A stretch of 64,000 nucleotides of DNA from the NCBI GenBank assembly GCA_029834535.1, contig JAQMWT010000057.1, positions 124,001 to 188,000 of the forward strand. The letters are read 5' to 3'. The notes below the pieces were generated by a model that did no database searches, had not been told where the DNA came from, and worked only from the letters and a program-made list of their open reading frames with translations. Below are positions 20,101-32,287 of this stretch, piece after piece; position 1 is the first letter of the stretch, and every line of letters begins with the position of its first letter. Source of the stretch: Chrysophaeum taylorii (lineage: Eukaryota; Sar; Pelagophyceae; Pelagomonadales; Pelagomonadaceae). Both the position numbers and the translations under genes were made by a program.

Positions 20101-22852
20101 AAAGGCGCGCCCGCGGAAGGCTTGCGACGACCGCACCGGAACAGCGCACCCGCCGAGCGGCACGAACTTGAGGTCGCGGTGCGCGGGATCGCAGGCCATC
20201 TTGCGCGCCCTGCCGGCGGCGACCACGGCCGTCACGACGTAGTCGTCGACGCGCGGACGCTCGTCTTCGGCCTCGAACACGACGCGGAGCGCCGAGCACG
20301 TCGCGGGGAGCCGGTCGTCGGGCGTCGCCGCGAGCTTGGCATAAAAAGAGGCCGTCGAGTCCTCGCTCAAAAACTGCGCGACGGCGTTGGTTTTGGACGC
20401 CCGCGTCGCCGCCTGGACGTCGAGATCGGGCCAGCCCTTGCCCAGGGGGCGCTCGCCAGCGCGCGTCCGGAACAGCCGCCGCGGACCCTCGGCACCGTCC
20501 TCGAAGACGGCCACGTCGATCTCCGTGACGTTTCGCAGAAACACGAGCACCTCGTCGGCGACCTGCCGGAAGTGGTCGAGCACGGCGAGCGCGTCCTCGC
20601 GTCCGTACGCTCGCCTCGAAATTTCCGATTGTCCGACGGCCGTGCGAAACGGCAACCGGAACAAAGTGCCGCGGAACGGCTCCTTCCCGAGGTCGCAGAA
20701 CTCGGCCCACGGCTCGAACTGGTCGGGGAACGCGACGCGGAGCTCGGCGCCCACGAACCGCACCCGAAGTCCGGGCTGGGCCGTCGTCGCCCCGGGCACG
20801 AACGCCGCGTGCGGGTCGAGGAACAACACGTACTGGCCCGAACACAGTTGTGGCACGTCGGTGATGTGGTACACCGAGTTGAACCCGAGCCCGAACCGGC
20901 CCGTCGTCCGCGGCTTCTCGAGCTTTGACCCTTGGCCTACGCAATTTCGTCGTCGTCGTCGTCGTCGTCGTCGCGCGCGTGATACACATCAAAATTCGTC
21001 TAGTCTAGTACGACGACAACAACAACATCGATTCTGTCTGTCTATCTGTCTGTGTCTCTCGGACGGAGGATGGAGCGATCAGCTGGCGGTGCTGCGCGCG
21101 CGCTCGGTTCGAAGAAAACAACAACAAGGTTTTTTTTTTACGAGGTGCCGCCGGATCCAGAAAAATACGCACTCTCGCGAGTCCATCCCGCGGCGGCCTT
21201 CCACATAAACTATTATTCAAAAAGAAAACGCCGCCCGCGCATCATCTTTGAAGCGAGAGCTGTTGGCGGTTTCTCTCGCGAAGCAAGCAGCCAACAACCA
21301 AAAACTTCCACTTCTTCGTCGCGGAGGAGACAGACAGACAGACAGTTAGTCGGGCGACAGACGCAGACACGCAGCCAATAAGAAAAAAAAGACTCACCGA
21401 CGCGCACGAGGTTCCGCCAGTCGGCCTCGGTGAACTCGGCGTCGTTGTAGACGCAGAGGCAGGGGCCCTGGTACTCGGCGAGGCGCGTCGAAAGCAGGCT
21501 GCGCGAACCGCGGGCGCGGAGGTCGAGGACGACGCGGACTCTGGACGCGCCGGCGTCGTCGGCGTTCTGAACCATCTCGCACAAAATGCCGGCGCCCTCC
21601 GGGTACATCTCGAGGATGTGGCGGAGGCGGCGCGTCAAGGGCTCCTGTTGGCCGTAGGCGGCGACCTCGACGTCGTCTCCGAAGAGCTGCTGGGGCCGCG
21701 GTCGTCCTCGCGAATTTGAGGAGGTAGTCGCGGTTTCGATCGAGACGAGGTTTCCGCGGTCGAGGAGGGCGCGGCGAAGGGAGGTCGCGCCGAGGCGGCT
21801 GGCGACCTTGATGGCGATGTCGGGGTGCGATATGCGCATGCCCTCGACGGGACCCCCGGCTTGCTGCTCGCGGAGCCAGGGCGCGTCGTCGTAGACGAGC
21901 TGGCGCGCGGGGGAGATCGCTCCCGTCTCGTCGGGAAGGTGGACGTCGAGGTCGGCGCAGCGTTCCTTCGTGAGGGTCTCGTCGGCCGCGAGCGCCCTGA
22001 CGGCGCCGAGGGCGACGGCAACGAGGCGCTTCTTCTTCTTCTCAGAGGTAGCGGCGTTTTCTCGTTGTTCGTCGCGGAGGGCTCTGAGGAGGGCCGCGAA
22101 GTCCGAGGGACCGAAGGCTTCGCGGACCCCAAAGGCGCGGAGGAGGCCGCCGAAGCCGACGAGGTCCGCGGGCACCGCGTGGAGGTAGGGCGCGCAGTCG
22201 GCGGGCGCGCCGCGGAAGGCGACTCGGTCGGCCGTGGCGAAGGCGGTCCCGACCCAGACGCACGGCGGGAGGTCGTCGCTGCCGGCGTCGAGGGCGTCGG
22301 CGAGTCCGGCGCGCACCTCGTCCGCGCCGGACTCGCCGTTATTATTACTCGCCCGCGATGAGCGGATCGCGTCGTCGAGGGCCGAGTAGAGCCTGAGGAC
22401 GAGCGAGACGAGGTGCGGCGGGGGGTCTCGGGCACCGCGGTATTTGCGGCCGAGGACCCCGAGCTCGCGCGCGACGATCCGCGGGGCCACGGGAAGGTGC
22501 CAAGCCAGCGCCTCGCGGAGCGCGGGGGCCCGTGGTTCGTCGGCGTCGACGACGTAGAGGCTCGCCGAGCAGCTCCAGGCGTCCGAGGCGGGCCGCGAGT
22601 CGCGGGGCGCGGCGATGACCTTGGAGCGCCTCCGCGGGTCGTCGTCGTTCGTCGCGAGGACCGGGAGCCAGGCGAGGTCTCGAAGCTCGGCGACCGATTC
22701 GTCGCGCTCGCGGATTCGCTCGCGGCGGTCCTCGGCGCGGCGGCGCGCGGCCTCTTTGCCGCCGTCGCTCGCGACCATCGTCACGACGCGGGCAAACCAC
22801 GACGACGACGACGACGACGCGGTCTCGTCGCCGTCGCTTCGGCGGTTCTCGC

Positions 22853-22883
<31 letters not shown>

Positions 22884-25800
22884 CTCGAGGAGAAAGAGGC
22901 GGCGCTGGAGGAGGGGGTCGTCGAGGGCCGCGAGGAGTTTTTTTGCCTTGAGGACGTCCGCCGTCTTTTCGACGGCGCGAGCGGCTTCCAAGACGGCGGC
23001 CCAATCGAGGACTCGCTTGAGGCCGAGCGCGCGGAGGCCTCGGAGAATCTCCGGGTCGGCGAGCTCGTCCGAGGGAAAGGCGGAGGGCGGGAGGAGCGCG
23101 GCGAGCGGCACGGCGCCGAGGCGCGCCGTCGGGTCCGAGAGGTCGCGCGCCCGGACCCGGAGGAGGCCGCCGGAATTGGTAGGAACGAATTTGGCGCCTG
23201 CGGCGTTTCCTTCGGACGCGCGGAAGAAACAAAAAACGCACCCGCGAGCGCGGCTTTGAACGAGGCGTCGGCCGCGGCGAGAACGGGGAGGTCGCGGAGG
23301 ACGACGGCGACGAAGGCGAGGTCGTCGACGACGCTTTCGACGCGACTCAGGATGAAGTCCTGGCGGCGGAGGTCGGTCGCGTCGAGCCGGAGCGCGAGGC
23401 GGCGCTCGGCCGCGGGCAGGTCGGTCGCGTACGAGAGCGCGGGATGATGGAGCATCGCGCGGCGCTCGGGGGGCGCGGGCGTCCAGGCCGGCACGAACGA
23501 GGGAACGGGCTGGAGGTCGTCTTTCCCGACGACGGGCCAGATCCGGAGCGAGGCGGCGACGGACTCGAGGCGGTCGTCGACGCCGCCGTCGTCCTCGAGT
23601 CTCGAAAGCGCGGCGCGGAGCGCGTCGGCCTCGTCTCGCGCGAGAAGGCAGGTAGTGCCAGTACGGCGCAATCCGGCGTCGATCGCCGCGACCACGGAGG
23701 CCAAGCTGGTCGTCGGGAAGAGGTAGTCGCCAAAAGACGCGGGTCGTCCGGCGACGCTCGGGTGGAGGAACCTGACTCCGAGGCGGTCGAGCGCGCGCTC
23801 GGTCGCGTCGTCGAGTCGGCGGCGGTCGTTGTCGAGGACGGCGCTGCGGCGCGAGAGCGCGGCGACGCCGCGGTTTCTGTCGAGGGGCACGAGGGGCAGG
23901 CCCTCGGCGAGTGCCGAAAGGACTTTGGGGTCGCGCGCCGCGAAGTCCCAGAATTTCGAGAACCAGAGGGCCGCGGGGGTGTCGTCGTCGTGCCACAAAA
24001 ACTCCTCTTGGTTCGCTCGTATCTCGAAGCGAGGCGCCAATTTCGACCAGTCTCGCGGTAACGCGACCTCGGCGAGACCGGGGAGCGCGAGGCGTGGCAC
24101 GAGGTCGACGAGATTGAGCGATTCGGACGCTTGGAGGAACGCGGACAGGACGGAATCGCGCGAGAGGTCGCGGGCGCGCACGGTGCGTCGGTGGCGGAAG
24201 GCGTCGGCGAGGCGGTCGTCGTGCGCGACGAAATAAAAAGGGATCGGGGGGGAAGGGTTGGCGAGGAGCTTGGACAGGGCCGCGTCGAGGTTGCCGTTCG
24301 CGTGCGCGGCCGCCGATCGCGCCTGAACGACGCCGAAGCCCATCGCGTCGAGCTTGGAGTTTTTCGGAAGCGCGGGCGCGTACCGGAAGGTCCCGAGCTC
24401 GCCCGACGAGAGCGGCACGAGCGGGAGTCCGTCGACGAGCCGCCAGTCGCGCTTCTTCTTCTTCACGACCCACCGCGTCACGTACCGGAGCGCGGCGATC
24501 GCGTCGTCGTCGTCGTCCAGAACCTTCTTCTTCGTCAACGACGACGACGACGACGACGACGACGCTTTGAGGCGCTCGAGCGCAAACTCGGGCGTCGCCG
24601 AGCGGCTCGCGACGCGCGTCGCCAGCATCTCGCGCAAGGGCGCCGCAGCCTCAACCCCGACGACGGGCTCGCCGACGGCTGCGAGGACGCGCGCGACGGC
24701 GCGGAGCTCGTCGTCCGTCGCGCCGTCGGCGGGCGCGGGAAGGCACGTCGCGGCGCCCGGCGCGACCAGGTCCCCGGCGGCCGTCGCGAGGAGCGGGAGC
24801 CGCGAGGTCCGGGCGCCACGCATCGCCGCCTCGGCGAATCCGCGCCAGATCGCCGTCGCGTGGCGCTGGTCGGCGAAAAACTCCGCGTCGGGCCAGAGCG
24901 CGTCGTAGTCTCGCCCCTTTAGGATTTTCGCGCACCGCGCGAGGCACCGGACCAGACAGGGCGCGGCGACGTCGGCGGCGAGGGCGGCGTTCCACCTGGC
25001 GCGCGCCGCGCCGTCCCCCGCGAGGTCCTCGTCCCCCTGCCAGACGTCGCGGCGGTTCGACGACACCTCGAAGAAGCCGTTAACGTGAACGCCGAGCCCC
25101 GTGCGCACGGGCAGCGGGAGAAAGCAGTAGGCGCGGCCTCGGACCCCGAGGTCGCCGCGGGCGTTGGCGACGCGCGCGGCGACCCCGGCCCACGGCACGA
25201 GCCGGAGGTCGGGGCTCGCGGCCGCGAGCCTCGAGGCCGCGCCGCCGCCAAGCTGATTGCACACGACCCACCTCTGGTCGCCGTTGATTTCGACGACGTA
25301 GTCGCGCTCGCCCTCGGCCGCGGGAACGCGCCGCAGGCCGCGGAGCTTGGGGCTCGCGTTGGTGATCGCGGCGCGCGCGATCTCCGTCAGTCCCTCGGAG
25401 GACCACACGCACACCCGTATCACCTCGACGGCCTTGAGAAACAGCAGGAGCTCGGGCGCCTGCGCGGCAAAGTCGGCCGCGAGCGAACGCGCTTTTTCGA
25501 CCGGGTGCGCCCGCTTGGAGAGCCGGCTCGTCTTGGCTTGCTCCTCGGTGCGGAGCGGCAGTCGGAACAAGGTCCCCTTGTAACTCCGCCCCGGCTCCCA
25601 CCCGAACGCCCGCAGCCCCGCGAACTGGTCGGGACACCGCGCAACCAGCGCCGCGTCCTTGATCACGTCCACCATCTTCCCCGGATTGCTCGGGTCGACG
25701 TCGGGCAGAAACTTTGCCTGGGGGTCGAAGAACACCACCTTCGACCCTGACGCGAACGACGGCAGGTCCGTCACGTGGTAAACCGAGTTAAACCCTATCC

Positions 25801-26137
25801 CGAACCGACCCGTCTTTGTCGTCGATCCCCCTTCGTCGCGCTTGAGCGAGTCGCCCAGCCGCTGGATGCTCTGGAAGTCCCTCTCGGTGAACCGCGCGTC
25901 GTTGTACGCCAGCAAAGACGCGCCCTGAAACTCGCACAGTCTCGCGTCCACGCACGTCTTCGTCCCGTGCACGCGCTCGTCGACCGTTATCACGAACTCG
26001 CACGCGCCGGCATCGTCCGCGTTCTGGACCAACTCCTTCAGGATCGAGGTGCCCTCGGGATAATTCCGCAGAATCTCGCGGATCCGCGCGGTTAGGTCGA
26101 TCCGCTGCCCGAAATCCTCCCCGAACCCAGCCATCAT
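10743..26137 (-). CDS. Giant sacsin-like protein with three HATPase-type modules and a C-terminal U-box
   Basis: Four exons: 26137-23242, 23197-21398, 20936-19720 and 19673-10743, about 4,947 aa. Introns are 44, 461 and 46 nt, all GT-AG, and the summed coding length is a multiple of three. Module 1 starts at once with the Bergerat-type ATPase (LVQNADDAGA, then TGRFGIGFNSVYHVTD, then GTLFRLPLR). Module 2 spans exons 2-3 (MVQNADDAGA, then GRFGLGFNSVYHITD, then GTLFRLPFR). A third module near 15700-16860 keeps the layout but has VADVFGAKSA in place of QNADDAGA, so it probably does not bind ATP. The last 65 residues form a U-box ([24 protein letters not shown]), preceded by a helical stretch. Human sacsin is about 4,580 aa with three such repeats plus Ub-like, DnaJ and HEPN domains. 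Plant sacsin-like proteins end in a RING. The inferred role is a large chaperone-like scaffold with E3 ligase activity. The start at 26137 is the first in-frame ATG, but an upstream exon is possible. Confidence 0.85.
20937..21397 (-). other. Intron 2 of the sacsin-like gene (461 nt)
   Basis: The donor is GTGAGT after the codons for NLVRV. The acceptor TAG lies just before a Gly-Gln-Gly-Ser-Lys exon start. Splicing restores the conserved join between the NADDAGA half and the GRFGLGFNSVYH half of the ATPase module. It is ten times longer than the other introns in the gene and holds a (GTC)n run, a poly-A/T stretch and CAGA repeats, so it may have taken in repeat DNA. Confidence 0.8.
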
Positions 26138-26757
26138 CACCTCGAGCTTCTTTTCATCATCGAGCAGCTTCTTTTTTTCATCAGCGCCACGAACCACGAA
26201 CCATTTTCCTCCTCCGTCCTCGTGCAATCCTTACCTTCTCACTCTTCTGACTACACGTAACGGACCGCGTTTTTTTTTTCTGCCACAACTTTTGAAAAAA
26301 CGGTGGTACCACGGTACAGTATACTGTACTTCAGTCGGGAAACCTGCCGCGGCACCACGGGAAGGAAGGAAGGAAGGAAGGAAGGAACCCGCCTGCGAAG
26401 CGAATGTTCTGTCGCTGGCGAGAGTGTGCCATAAGCTCTCGCACAGGCGCGTATGCCGCCCGCCCGCCCGCCCTCCGGGTGAAGAACATTACTATTCCAG
26501 CAGGTGCTGCTGCCAATATCCTCGCAACCGCCGCGTCCCCTGCGCGCCTCTGGCCTCGACGAGAGACACACGGATTGCGGCTCCTCCTCCCGGGGGGAGG
26601 TCCTCCCTCCCTTGAGCAGGCAGCATCGAAGATAAGATCATCCAGGATCCAGTCGTCGTCGTCGTCGTCGTCGTCTTCTTCTTCTAGAAGAGTCATACCA
26701 CTAATTTTATTATTAAGGAGTGGTCCATTCGTGGCGACACCACACTTTTCGGGTGGG
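26138..26757. other. Spacer between tandem minus-strand genes
   Basis: 620 bp carrying the presumed promoter of the sacsin-like gene. It has a (GGAA)n run at about 26361-26387 and a (GTC)n/(TTC)n tract at 26654-26690. No supported coding sequence. Confidence 0.6.
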
Positions 26758-27372
26758 TCACGGAAGGTCGATTCGACCGCCGCCGAGCTCGTCTACTGCA
26801 TAGGCGAGGGCGTCAAAGGCGCACGTTGGATCGGAAGAGAGTTTGTTGACGACGCAGGCGACGGCGATGCGGGTTTCCGGGTCGCCAAAAGCATGGAGTT
26901 GGCCGAGGCCCGCGTGCCCGAACGCGAAGTGCTCGTCCTGGCACCGGTCGCTCCCGGAGAGGACGTAGGGTCTAAAGCCGAAGGGGGCGCAGTTCAAGCC
27001 GAGATTTTGTTTCCTGCGCGAATGATGACGAGATAAGGTGGTGCGAACCAAGGTACAAAACGAAAAAAGGCTCAAAACTCACGCGCGGCAGGCGGCGGCG
27101 AAGTTGAAGGCGAAGGACCTCGCGGTGCCCTCGGAGACGAGACGCCTGCCGTCCGCGAGGGCGCCGGCGTTCGCGAGGGCGGCGTACATGGTCGCGAGGC
27201 CGTAGGCCGAGGCGTGCACGGTCGAGGAGGGGAGAAGGAGGGCGCGAAGCGAGACTTCGTTGATTAGGCGGGGGTCCATGCCGAAAGCGTCGTCGGCGTC
27301 GCCCCGAAGCGCGGCGACGTCTTCTTCGCGGACGCAGACGGTCGCGAGACGGTCCCAAACTTGATCGTGATA

Positions 27373-27406
<34 letters not shown>

Positions 27407-29859
27407 GTTGAGTGTTTGGTCGGTGACGGCAGCTGTGCAAAGACGTGCTTGTCGATGCCGAGCGGGCGCGCGAGGCGCGACTCGAGGAGGTCCTGGTAGC
27501 CGAGGCCCGCGGCGCGCTCGCTCATGCCGCCGACGAGCCAGCCAAAGGAGACGGCGTGGTAGTGAAAGATACCTCGTTCGTGGCGCGCGGGCGCGGCGCG
27601 CGTGCGAAACCAGCGCACGGCGTCGCGCCAGGCGCGGCTCGTTCCCTTGGCGTCGGTCGAGGCGAAGTAGTCGGCGTCGAGCGTCGCCATAGCCGCCGAA
27701 AATTTAGGGGGCCACGCCGACGAGAGGCCCGACGTGTGCTCGAGGAGCGACCGCGGCGTGAGCGAGAGGTCGGTCGTAAAGAAGTTGTGGAGGCGGGAGT
27801 TGCGCTGATCGACAAAGAAGGCGTCGAGGTCTATGGCACCGTCCTCGACGAGCGCGAGCGCGAGCGCCGCCGCGACGCCCTTGCCGCAGCTGAAGACGGA
27901 AAAGAGTGTGTCGGGCGCCGTCGGCCGGGGGTCGGCGGGACCGAGCTCGCCGCGGCTCTCGTTGGCGACGAGCTCGCCGTCGACGTACGCGCAGAGCTGG
28001 ATGGCGCAGGCCGCGCCCGAGTCGCACAGGTGGTGGAGCTTGCCGGCGATGCGCTGGCGCAGGGGCGTGAGCGGACGGTCGACGCGCACGGGCGCGCCGC
28101 GACGCTGCTGGTCGCGCTCGAGGGCGGCGCGCGCGTGCGGCCGCAGGGCGCGCAGGTACGACTGCGAGACCCCGAGCTGAGTCGCGATGCCGCGCAGGCA
28201 CCCGATGACGCGAAGCACAAAGAGGATCGTCCCCGGCGTCGCGAGTTTGGGATACATTTTTCCCGTCGCCGACGACAGGTAGTCGGGCGCGGCAGCCTGC
28301 TCGTCGTCCTCGTCGTCCTCGTCGTCGTCGTCGACGTCTTCCGCCTTGGCGTCATCCTCGTGGAACTGGCGGCGAAAGTGGCGGAGCGGCAAAGATGCTG
28401 CCGTGGTTTCCGCCGCGGCGACTTCCGGGTCGTCGTCGTCGTCGCTGGTCCTCCTCCTCCTCCGGGTCGGCGCGAAGCGCGGGCGGTGGGGCGCGGGATC
28501 GTCGGCGTCGGCGCGCGAGACCGCGACCCTCGGGGACGCGTCGCGAAAGAGAAAGCGCACGACGTTGACGGCGGCCGAGGGCTCGTCGACGACGTCGTCC
28601 AAGCCGAGGGCGCGCGTCGCGCGAAGCACGCCCGAGACGTCGCCGTCGGACGCGGCCACGACGAGCTGCGCGATCGCGAGGCGCGACTTCGTTTTTAGCC
28701 TCTTAGTGAGACCAAAGTCTAGGAGGACAACTCGACCTTTCTCGGCGCGCGAGACGAGCATGTTGCCGGGATGCCTGCGCTTGCGACGGTGTGCGAATAT
28801 TCTTCTTTTTACTCACGGGTCTCCGTTGAAGACGCCGTCGACGAAGATATTGTGGGCGAAGGCCGCCGCGAGGTCCTCGAGAACGCTCGCCGGGCCGCCG
28901 GGCCGCACGACCTCGATCTGGGTCGCGTCCGTCGGCTTGAAGCCGTCGATGAACTCGAGGGGCAGCAACCGCTTTGTCGGTCTGACGACGTACCGGGGCC
29001 TCCCCGCCGAATCGTCGTCGTCCCTGCGGCGCCAGATGCGCGACCACGAGAAGCACTTGGCGTCGTCCACGACGGCAAAGGGGGCGCGCGGTACGGCGGC
29101 GGCGCGGACGACGCGCGGCGCGCGCGGAAAGGGCGTCTCGCGCTCTGTCGCGTCGGCGGCCGCGGCCGCGAGGAAGCCGGCGACCTCTTCCGTACTCCGC
29201 GCCTCGAGCTCGAAGTCGAGCTCGCGCCGCGTCTCGTCGCACCATTCGTTGAGGATCGGCCGAAAATCCCACTCGGGCCGCTCGCGCGCCACGTACGCAA
29301 CCAAGTACGCCGCGTTCTCGAGGTCCTGCTCGATGACGGCCGCAACCTGGCGGTGCTGGACCTTGAGAGCGATCTTCTCGCCCGTGCTCTTGACCGTCGC
29401 CGCGTGCACCTGAGCGATCGACGCCGACGCGATCGGCTTCGGCTCGATCCAACTCAGCACGACGCTCACGTCATCCACGCCCCATTCCTCCTCGATCGTC
29501 TTCGCGACCTCCCAGAACGGCCGTGCGGGCACCGCGTCCTGCATTGTCGCGAGGGCCTCGATCCATTCCTCGGGCATCACGTCGGCCCGCGAAGACATGA
29601 ACTGCGCCAGCTTGCACCATAGTCCCAGCAAAGACTTGGCGTGCCAGGCCGCGATCGACGCGCACTCGCGATGCGTCCGCGACCACAACGCCGCGACGGC
29701 CGCGGCATCATCGTCGTTCGCCTGCAACGCCGCTGCCGCCTTCTCGGCCGATTTGTACTTGGAGTATATCAGGTACGCTGCGCCGTACACCTGGAGCCGC
29801 CGTCCGAACAGACGCAGCCGCGTCGGCATCTCAAAGAGCGCACTCCACGTGCTTTCCAT
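26758..29859 (-). CDS. ABC1/ADCK-type atypical kinase fused to a class C beta-lactamase-like domain
   Basis: Three exons: 29859-28817, 28774-27083 and 27013-26758, 996 aa, with introns of 42 and 69 nt. The N-terminal half is an ABC1 kinase. It has KLAQF, the Ala-rich ATP-loop region PIASASIAQVH, ALKVQH, LPLEFIDG and, restored exactly by splicing, DPHPGN, then LLDFGLTK. The C-terminal half is a serine beta-lactamase/LACTB-like fold with FSCGKG (SxxK-type nucleophile), YHAVSFGWLVGG and FGHAGLG. The same fusion occurs in plants (Arabidopsis AT5G24810). ABC1 proteins act in quinone/lipid metabolism of mitochondria and plastids. The partner domain is probably an esterase or peptidase. A hydrophobic, out-of-phase stretch upstream of the ATG at 29859 means an additional 5' exon cannot be excluded. 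Confidence 0.9.
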
Positions 29860-30949
29860 ACCAGCCAAGAATCTCAGGGAAGCGAAGAAGAAGATGATGA
29901 TGACGAGGAGCACGTCATCTGGTCGGTCGTCCCGGCAGCGTCTCAGGAACCTTCCCGGTTTTTTGAGGTGGGGGGGGGTACGATTCAATCCACCCCCAAC
30001 GACGACGTCTTCTTCTACATCCTCTCGTTGCTGATCCACCCACACGTCCGGTAGTGCCGCACACGACGACCTGGTTTTACGGACGCGGACGGACCCCCCT
30101 CATGACGACCACGCTTCCATTTAATATTTCAGCATGTCGACGTGGCCGGCCGAACTTTGGCCAAGATGCTTAATGGAAGCCCTTGCGGGAATGAGCCGTG
30201 TCGCTCGACAAACCAGGCCATCCAGGTTACGTCCCTCACCTCGACAAACTCCTTGACACGACCAAAAAAAAAAGCCTCGGGGTGCACTCCACTCGGCAAC
30301 TGGACACTGTCGTCGATCTCGGAATCGCACGTGATGCCCCTTGAAATCATAATCAGCCCCATGAATCGACTTTCGACCTTGTTGCGAAAAGCTTGGATTT
30401 TTCGACGAGGTGCACCTGCGTCACGAATCGCTTGCGCACGAACGCATCGCGGGGCTATAAGACATGACGTCAAGCTAGCCGTCGAGCCACACCGCGGCGT
30501 TTATGTTTGCGTCGTTGCTGTTGATCACGGCTCTCAGCTTGATGCGCTTTCGTTCGAGGTCGGCTTCGTCATCGACACAGGTGCACGAAGGAGTTCATTT
30601 TGATGCTCAGGATGAGCAGCGCATTTCTAACGAAGCACTCACTCAGGGTAAGCGTCGATAAAACCTTGATACTACAGTCTCGGGGATAGCTAGGTAGCCT
30701 TTAAAAAACCCTCTCCGAGGCTCTCGACAGGGCACAACACGTGCTTGTAGTTTGTCGAGCCGAGGGAGAGACCAAGTGCTTCGAGTGTTCTTCTTAGCTC
30801 TTCATACGCATGTATACTCGATCACACCATTCTCTGAGAGCCAGTGGCAACTGTTAGTGGCGCGCGCGCTGCGGCGTCCCGCCTGGCTATGCGCGCCAAC
30901 AGCATTGCAGCCCGTAGGACCCTTGAAAGGTGATGAATGTGCTAACTTC
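29860..30949. other. Intergenic with degenerate coding remnants on the minus strand
   Basis: On the minus strand three short coding-like stretches lie in shifting frames between 30121 and 30600. They read DDEADLERKRIKLRAVINS, VTQVHLVEKSKLFATRSKVD and GLIMISRGITCDSEIDD...GRVKEFVEVRDVTWMAWFVE. Stops and frame changes separate them. They look like one decayed gene, but the family is not recognised. The 30600-30949 part shows nothing clear. Confidence 0.35.
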
Positions 30950-32287
30950 CTACGGCGCAGACCTGTCGTGATGGCGGTGTCTTCGGCGGGGCTGGTGCGC
31001 GGTCGTTCCCGGTTTGCAGGCGGCGCTGTCGTGGTGCGGGCGGTCCGTTGCCTCGTAGTGAAATTTGGCGACGAGGTCGGGGTCGGCTTTTTCGCGGAAG
31101 AAGCGGAGATCGTCCTCGGTGAGGGTCTCGTAGCGGGCGGTTTCCGAGGCATACTTGGCGAGAGCTTGGGCACGGTTGGTCTGGGAGCCGCCGCCGTGGC
31201 CTTGGCCAGACTTGGCGGGGTTGGGTACGAAGTTAAAAGGTTCTGTCGTAAAACGGCCGCCGACGCAGCGGCAGATCTGGCGGATAGTGTCCTCCGAGTT
31301 GAAGAGGAGATCCTCGTAGCGCACGAAGAGGCGATCAGGCTGCGCCATGTAGTCGCGGTACCACGTCGACCACATGTCGAGGAGCGAGGCATAGGCGACG
31401 ACGCGGTCCTTGCGGTACGCGACGGTCACTTTGGCGCGACCGCGCCGCGCGGCCTCCGGATCGAGGGGCGACGGGCAACAGTTCGGGTCGCGCGGGAAGT
31501 GTGCGGCGTACGAGATGCGACACATTGACCGCATCCAGGTAAGAGGGTCCTTGATGACGACCACGGGGAGGATCTCGGAGCGGTTGAAGTGGGCGAGCGA
31601 CGGTACCGTGTGGTTTCCATAGCGCCACTCGGCAGGGTTGTGTTTGCCCCAGGGAGCCTGGAACGGGTAGCCGAGGCACGCCTTGCGCGAAATCATCCTT
31701 TTAACCTGAGCCGTACCGGCCGCCGGGCAGGCGAACGGCATGACGCAGTTCTTGCGTACGAGTTGCGAAAACAGGTTCGTACCCGCGTTGAAGAGACCCG
31801 CGACGGCGCTACGCCGAAAGAGCGACGTCGTCGCGCGGAACCGCGCGCACACATCGAGTCCTTCGATCACGACGCCCTCGCCGTACATTGCTGCGAAGGT
31901 TGTCAGGCGCGCAGAGGACAAACGCACGCGGGAGCTTCGGCTTCGAGTGCGACGGGAGAGGCACGCTCGCGACCTCCTCCGCCACCTCCTCGCGTGCGAC
32001 CACGCCGGGCCCGAGCCTGCGAGCGGCTCGCAGGCGCGTCGATCCTTTCTGCCTCACGCGCGTATCTCTAGCATTTCTCGCACCCAACGCCGCTCGTTGT
32101 CCGACGGCAGCGCACTTATCAATGCCTCCTCCGCCGGGGCCAATGGCTTCGAATCGCTGGCACCGGTGTCGTCGCCCTTTCCGTGGATGACGGCTGGCCA
32201 ATGCCCGTACCTCAAGTGCGTGCACAACAGTACAGTTTGCACGGTCACTGCGACGACCACGAGCGTCGTCAAGACACGGTCGACCAT
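30950..32287 (-). CDS. Type II membrane sulfotransferase-like protein
   Basis: Three exons inferred: 32287-32058, 32016-31928 and 31890-30950, 419 aa, with introns of 41 and 37 nt, GT-AG, total divisible by three. The N-terminus (MVDRVLTTLVVVAVTVQTVLL) is a signal anchor typical of Golgi enzymes. The catalytic part begins with GLFNAGTNLFSQLV, equivalent to the PAPS 5'-phosphosulfate loop. IKDPLTWMRSM follows, in the position of the 3'-phosphate-binding strand and helix. WYRDYMAQPDRLFVRYEDLL is also typical of sulfotransferases. The expected role is sulfation of a glycan or protein in the secretory pathway. Its start codon is only 29 bp from the stop of the upstream EGF-repeat gene. The middle exon is the least certain part. 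Confidence 0.7.

Noticed and set aside
27360-27420. The GTC microsatellite runs as regulatory elements
   Set aside because: They occur both inside frames (poly-Asp, poly-Ser) and between genes throughout the window, consistent with slippage repeats.
29860-30045. Extension of the ABC1 protein to 30045
   Set aside because: The longer frame begins at a non-ATG codon, and the added residues are not like an ABC1 N-terminus. ATG 29859 is used instead, with a missed exon still possible.
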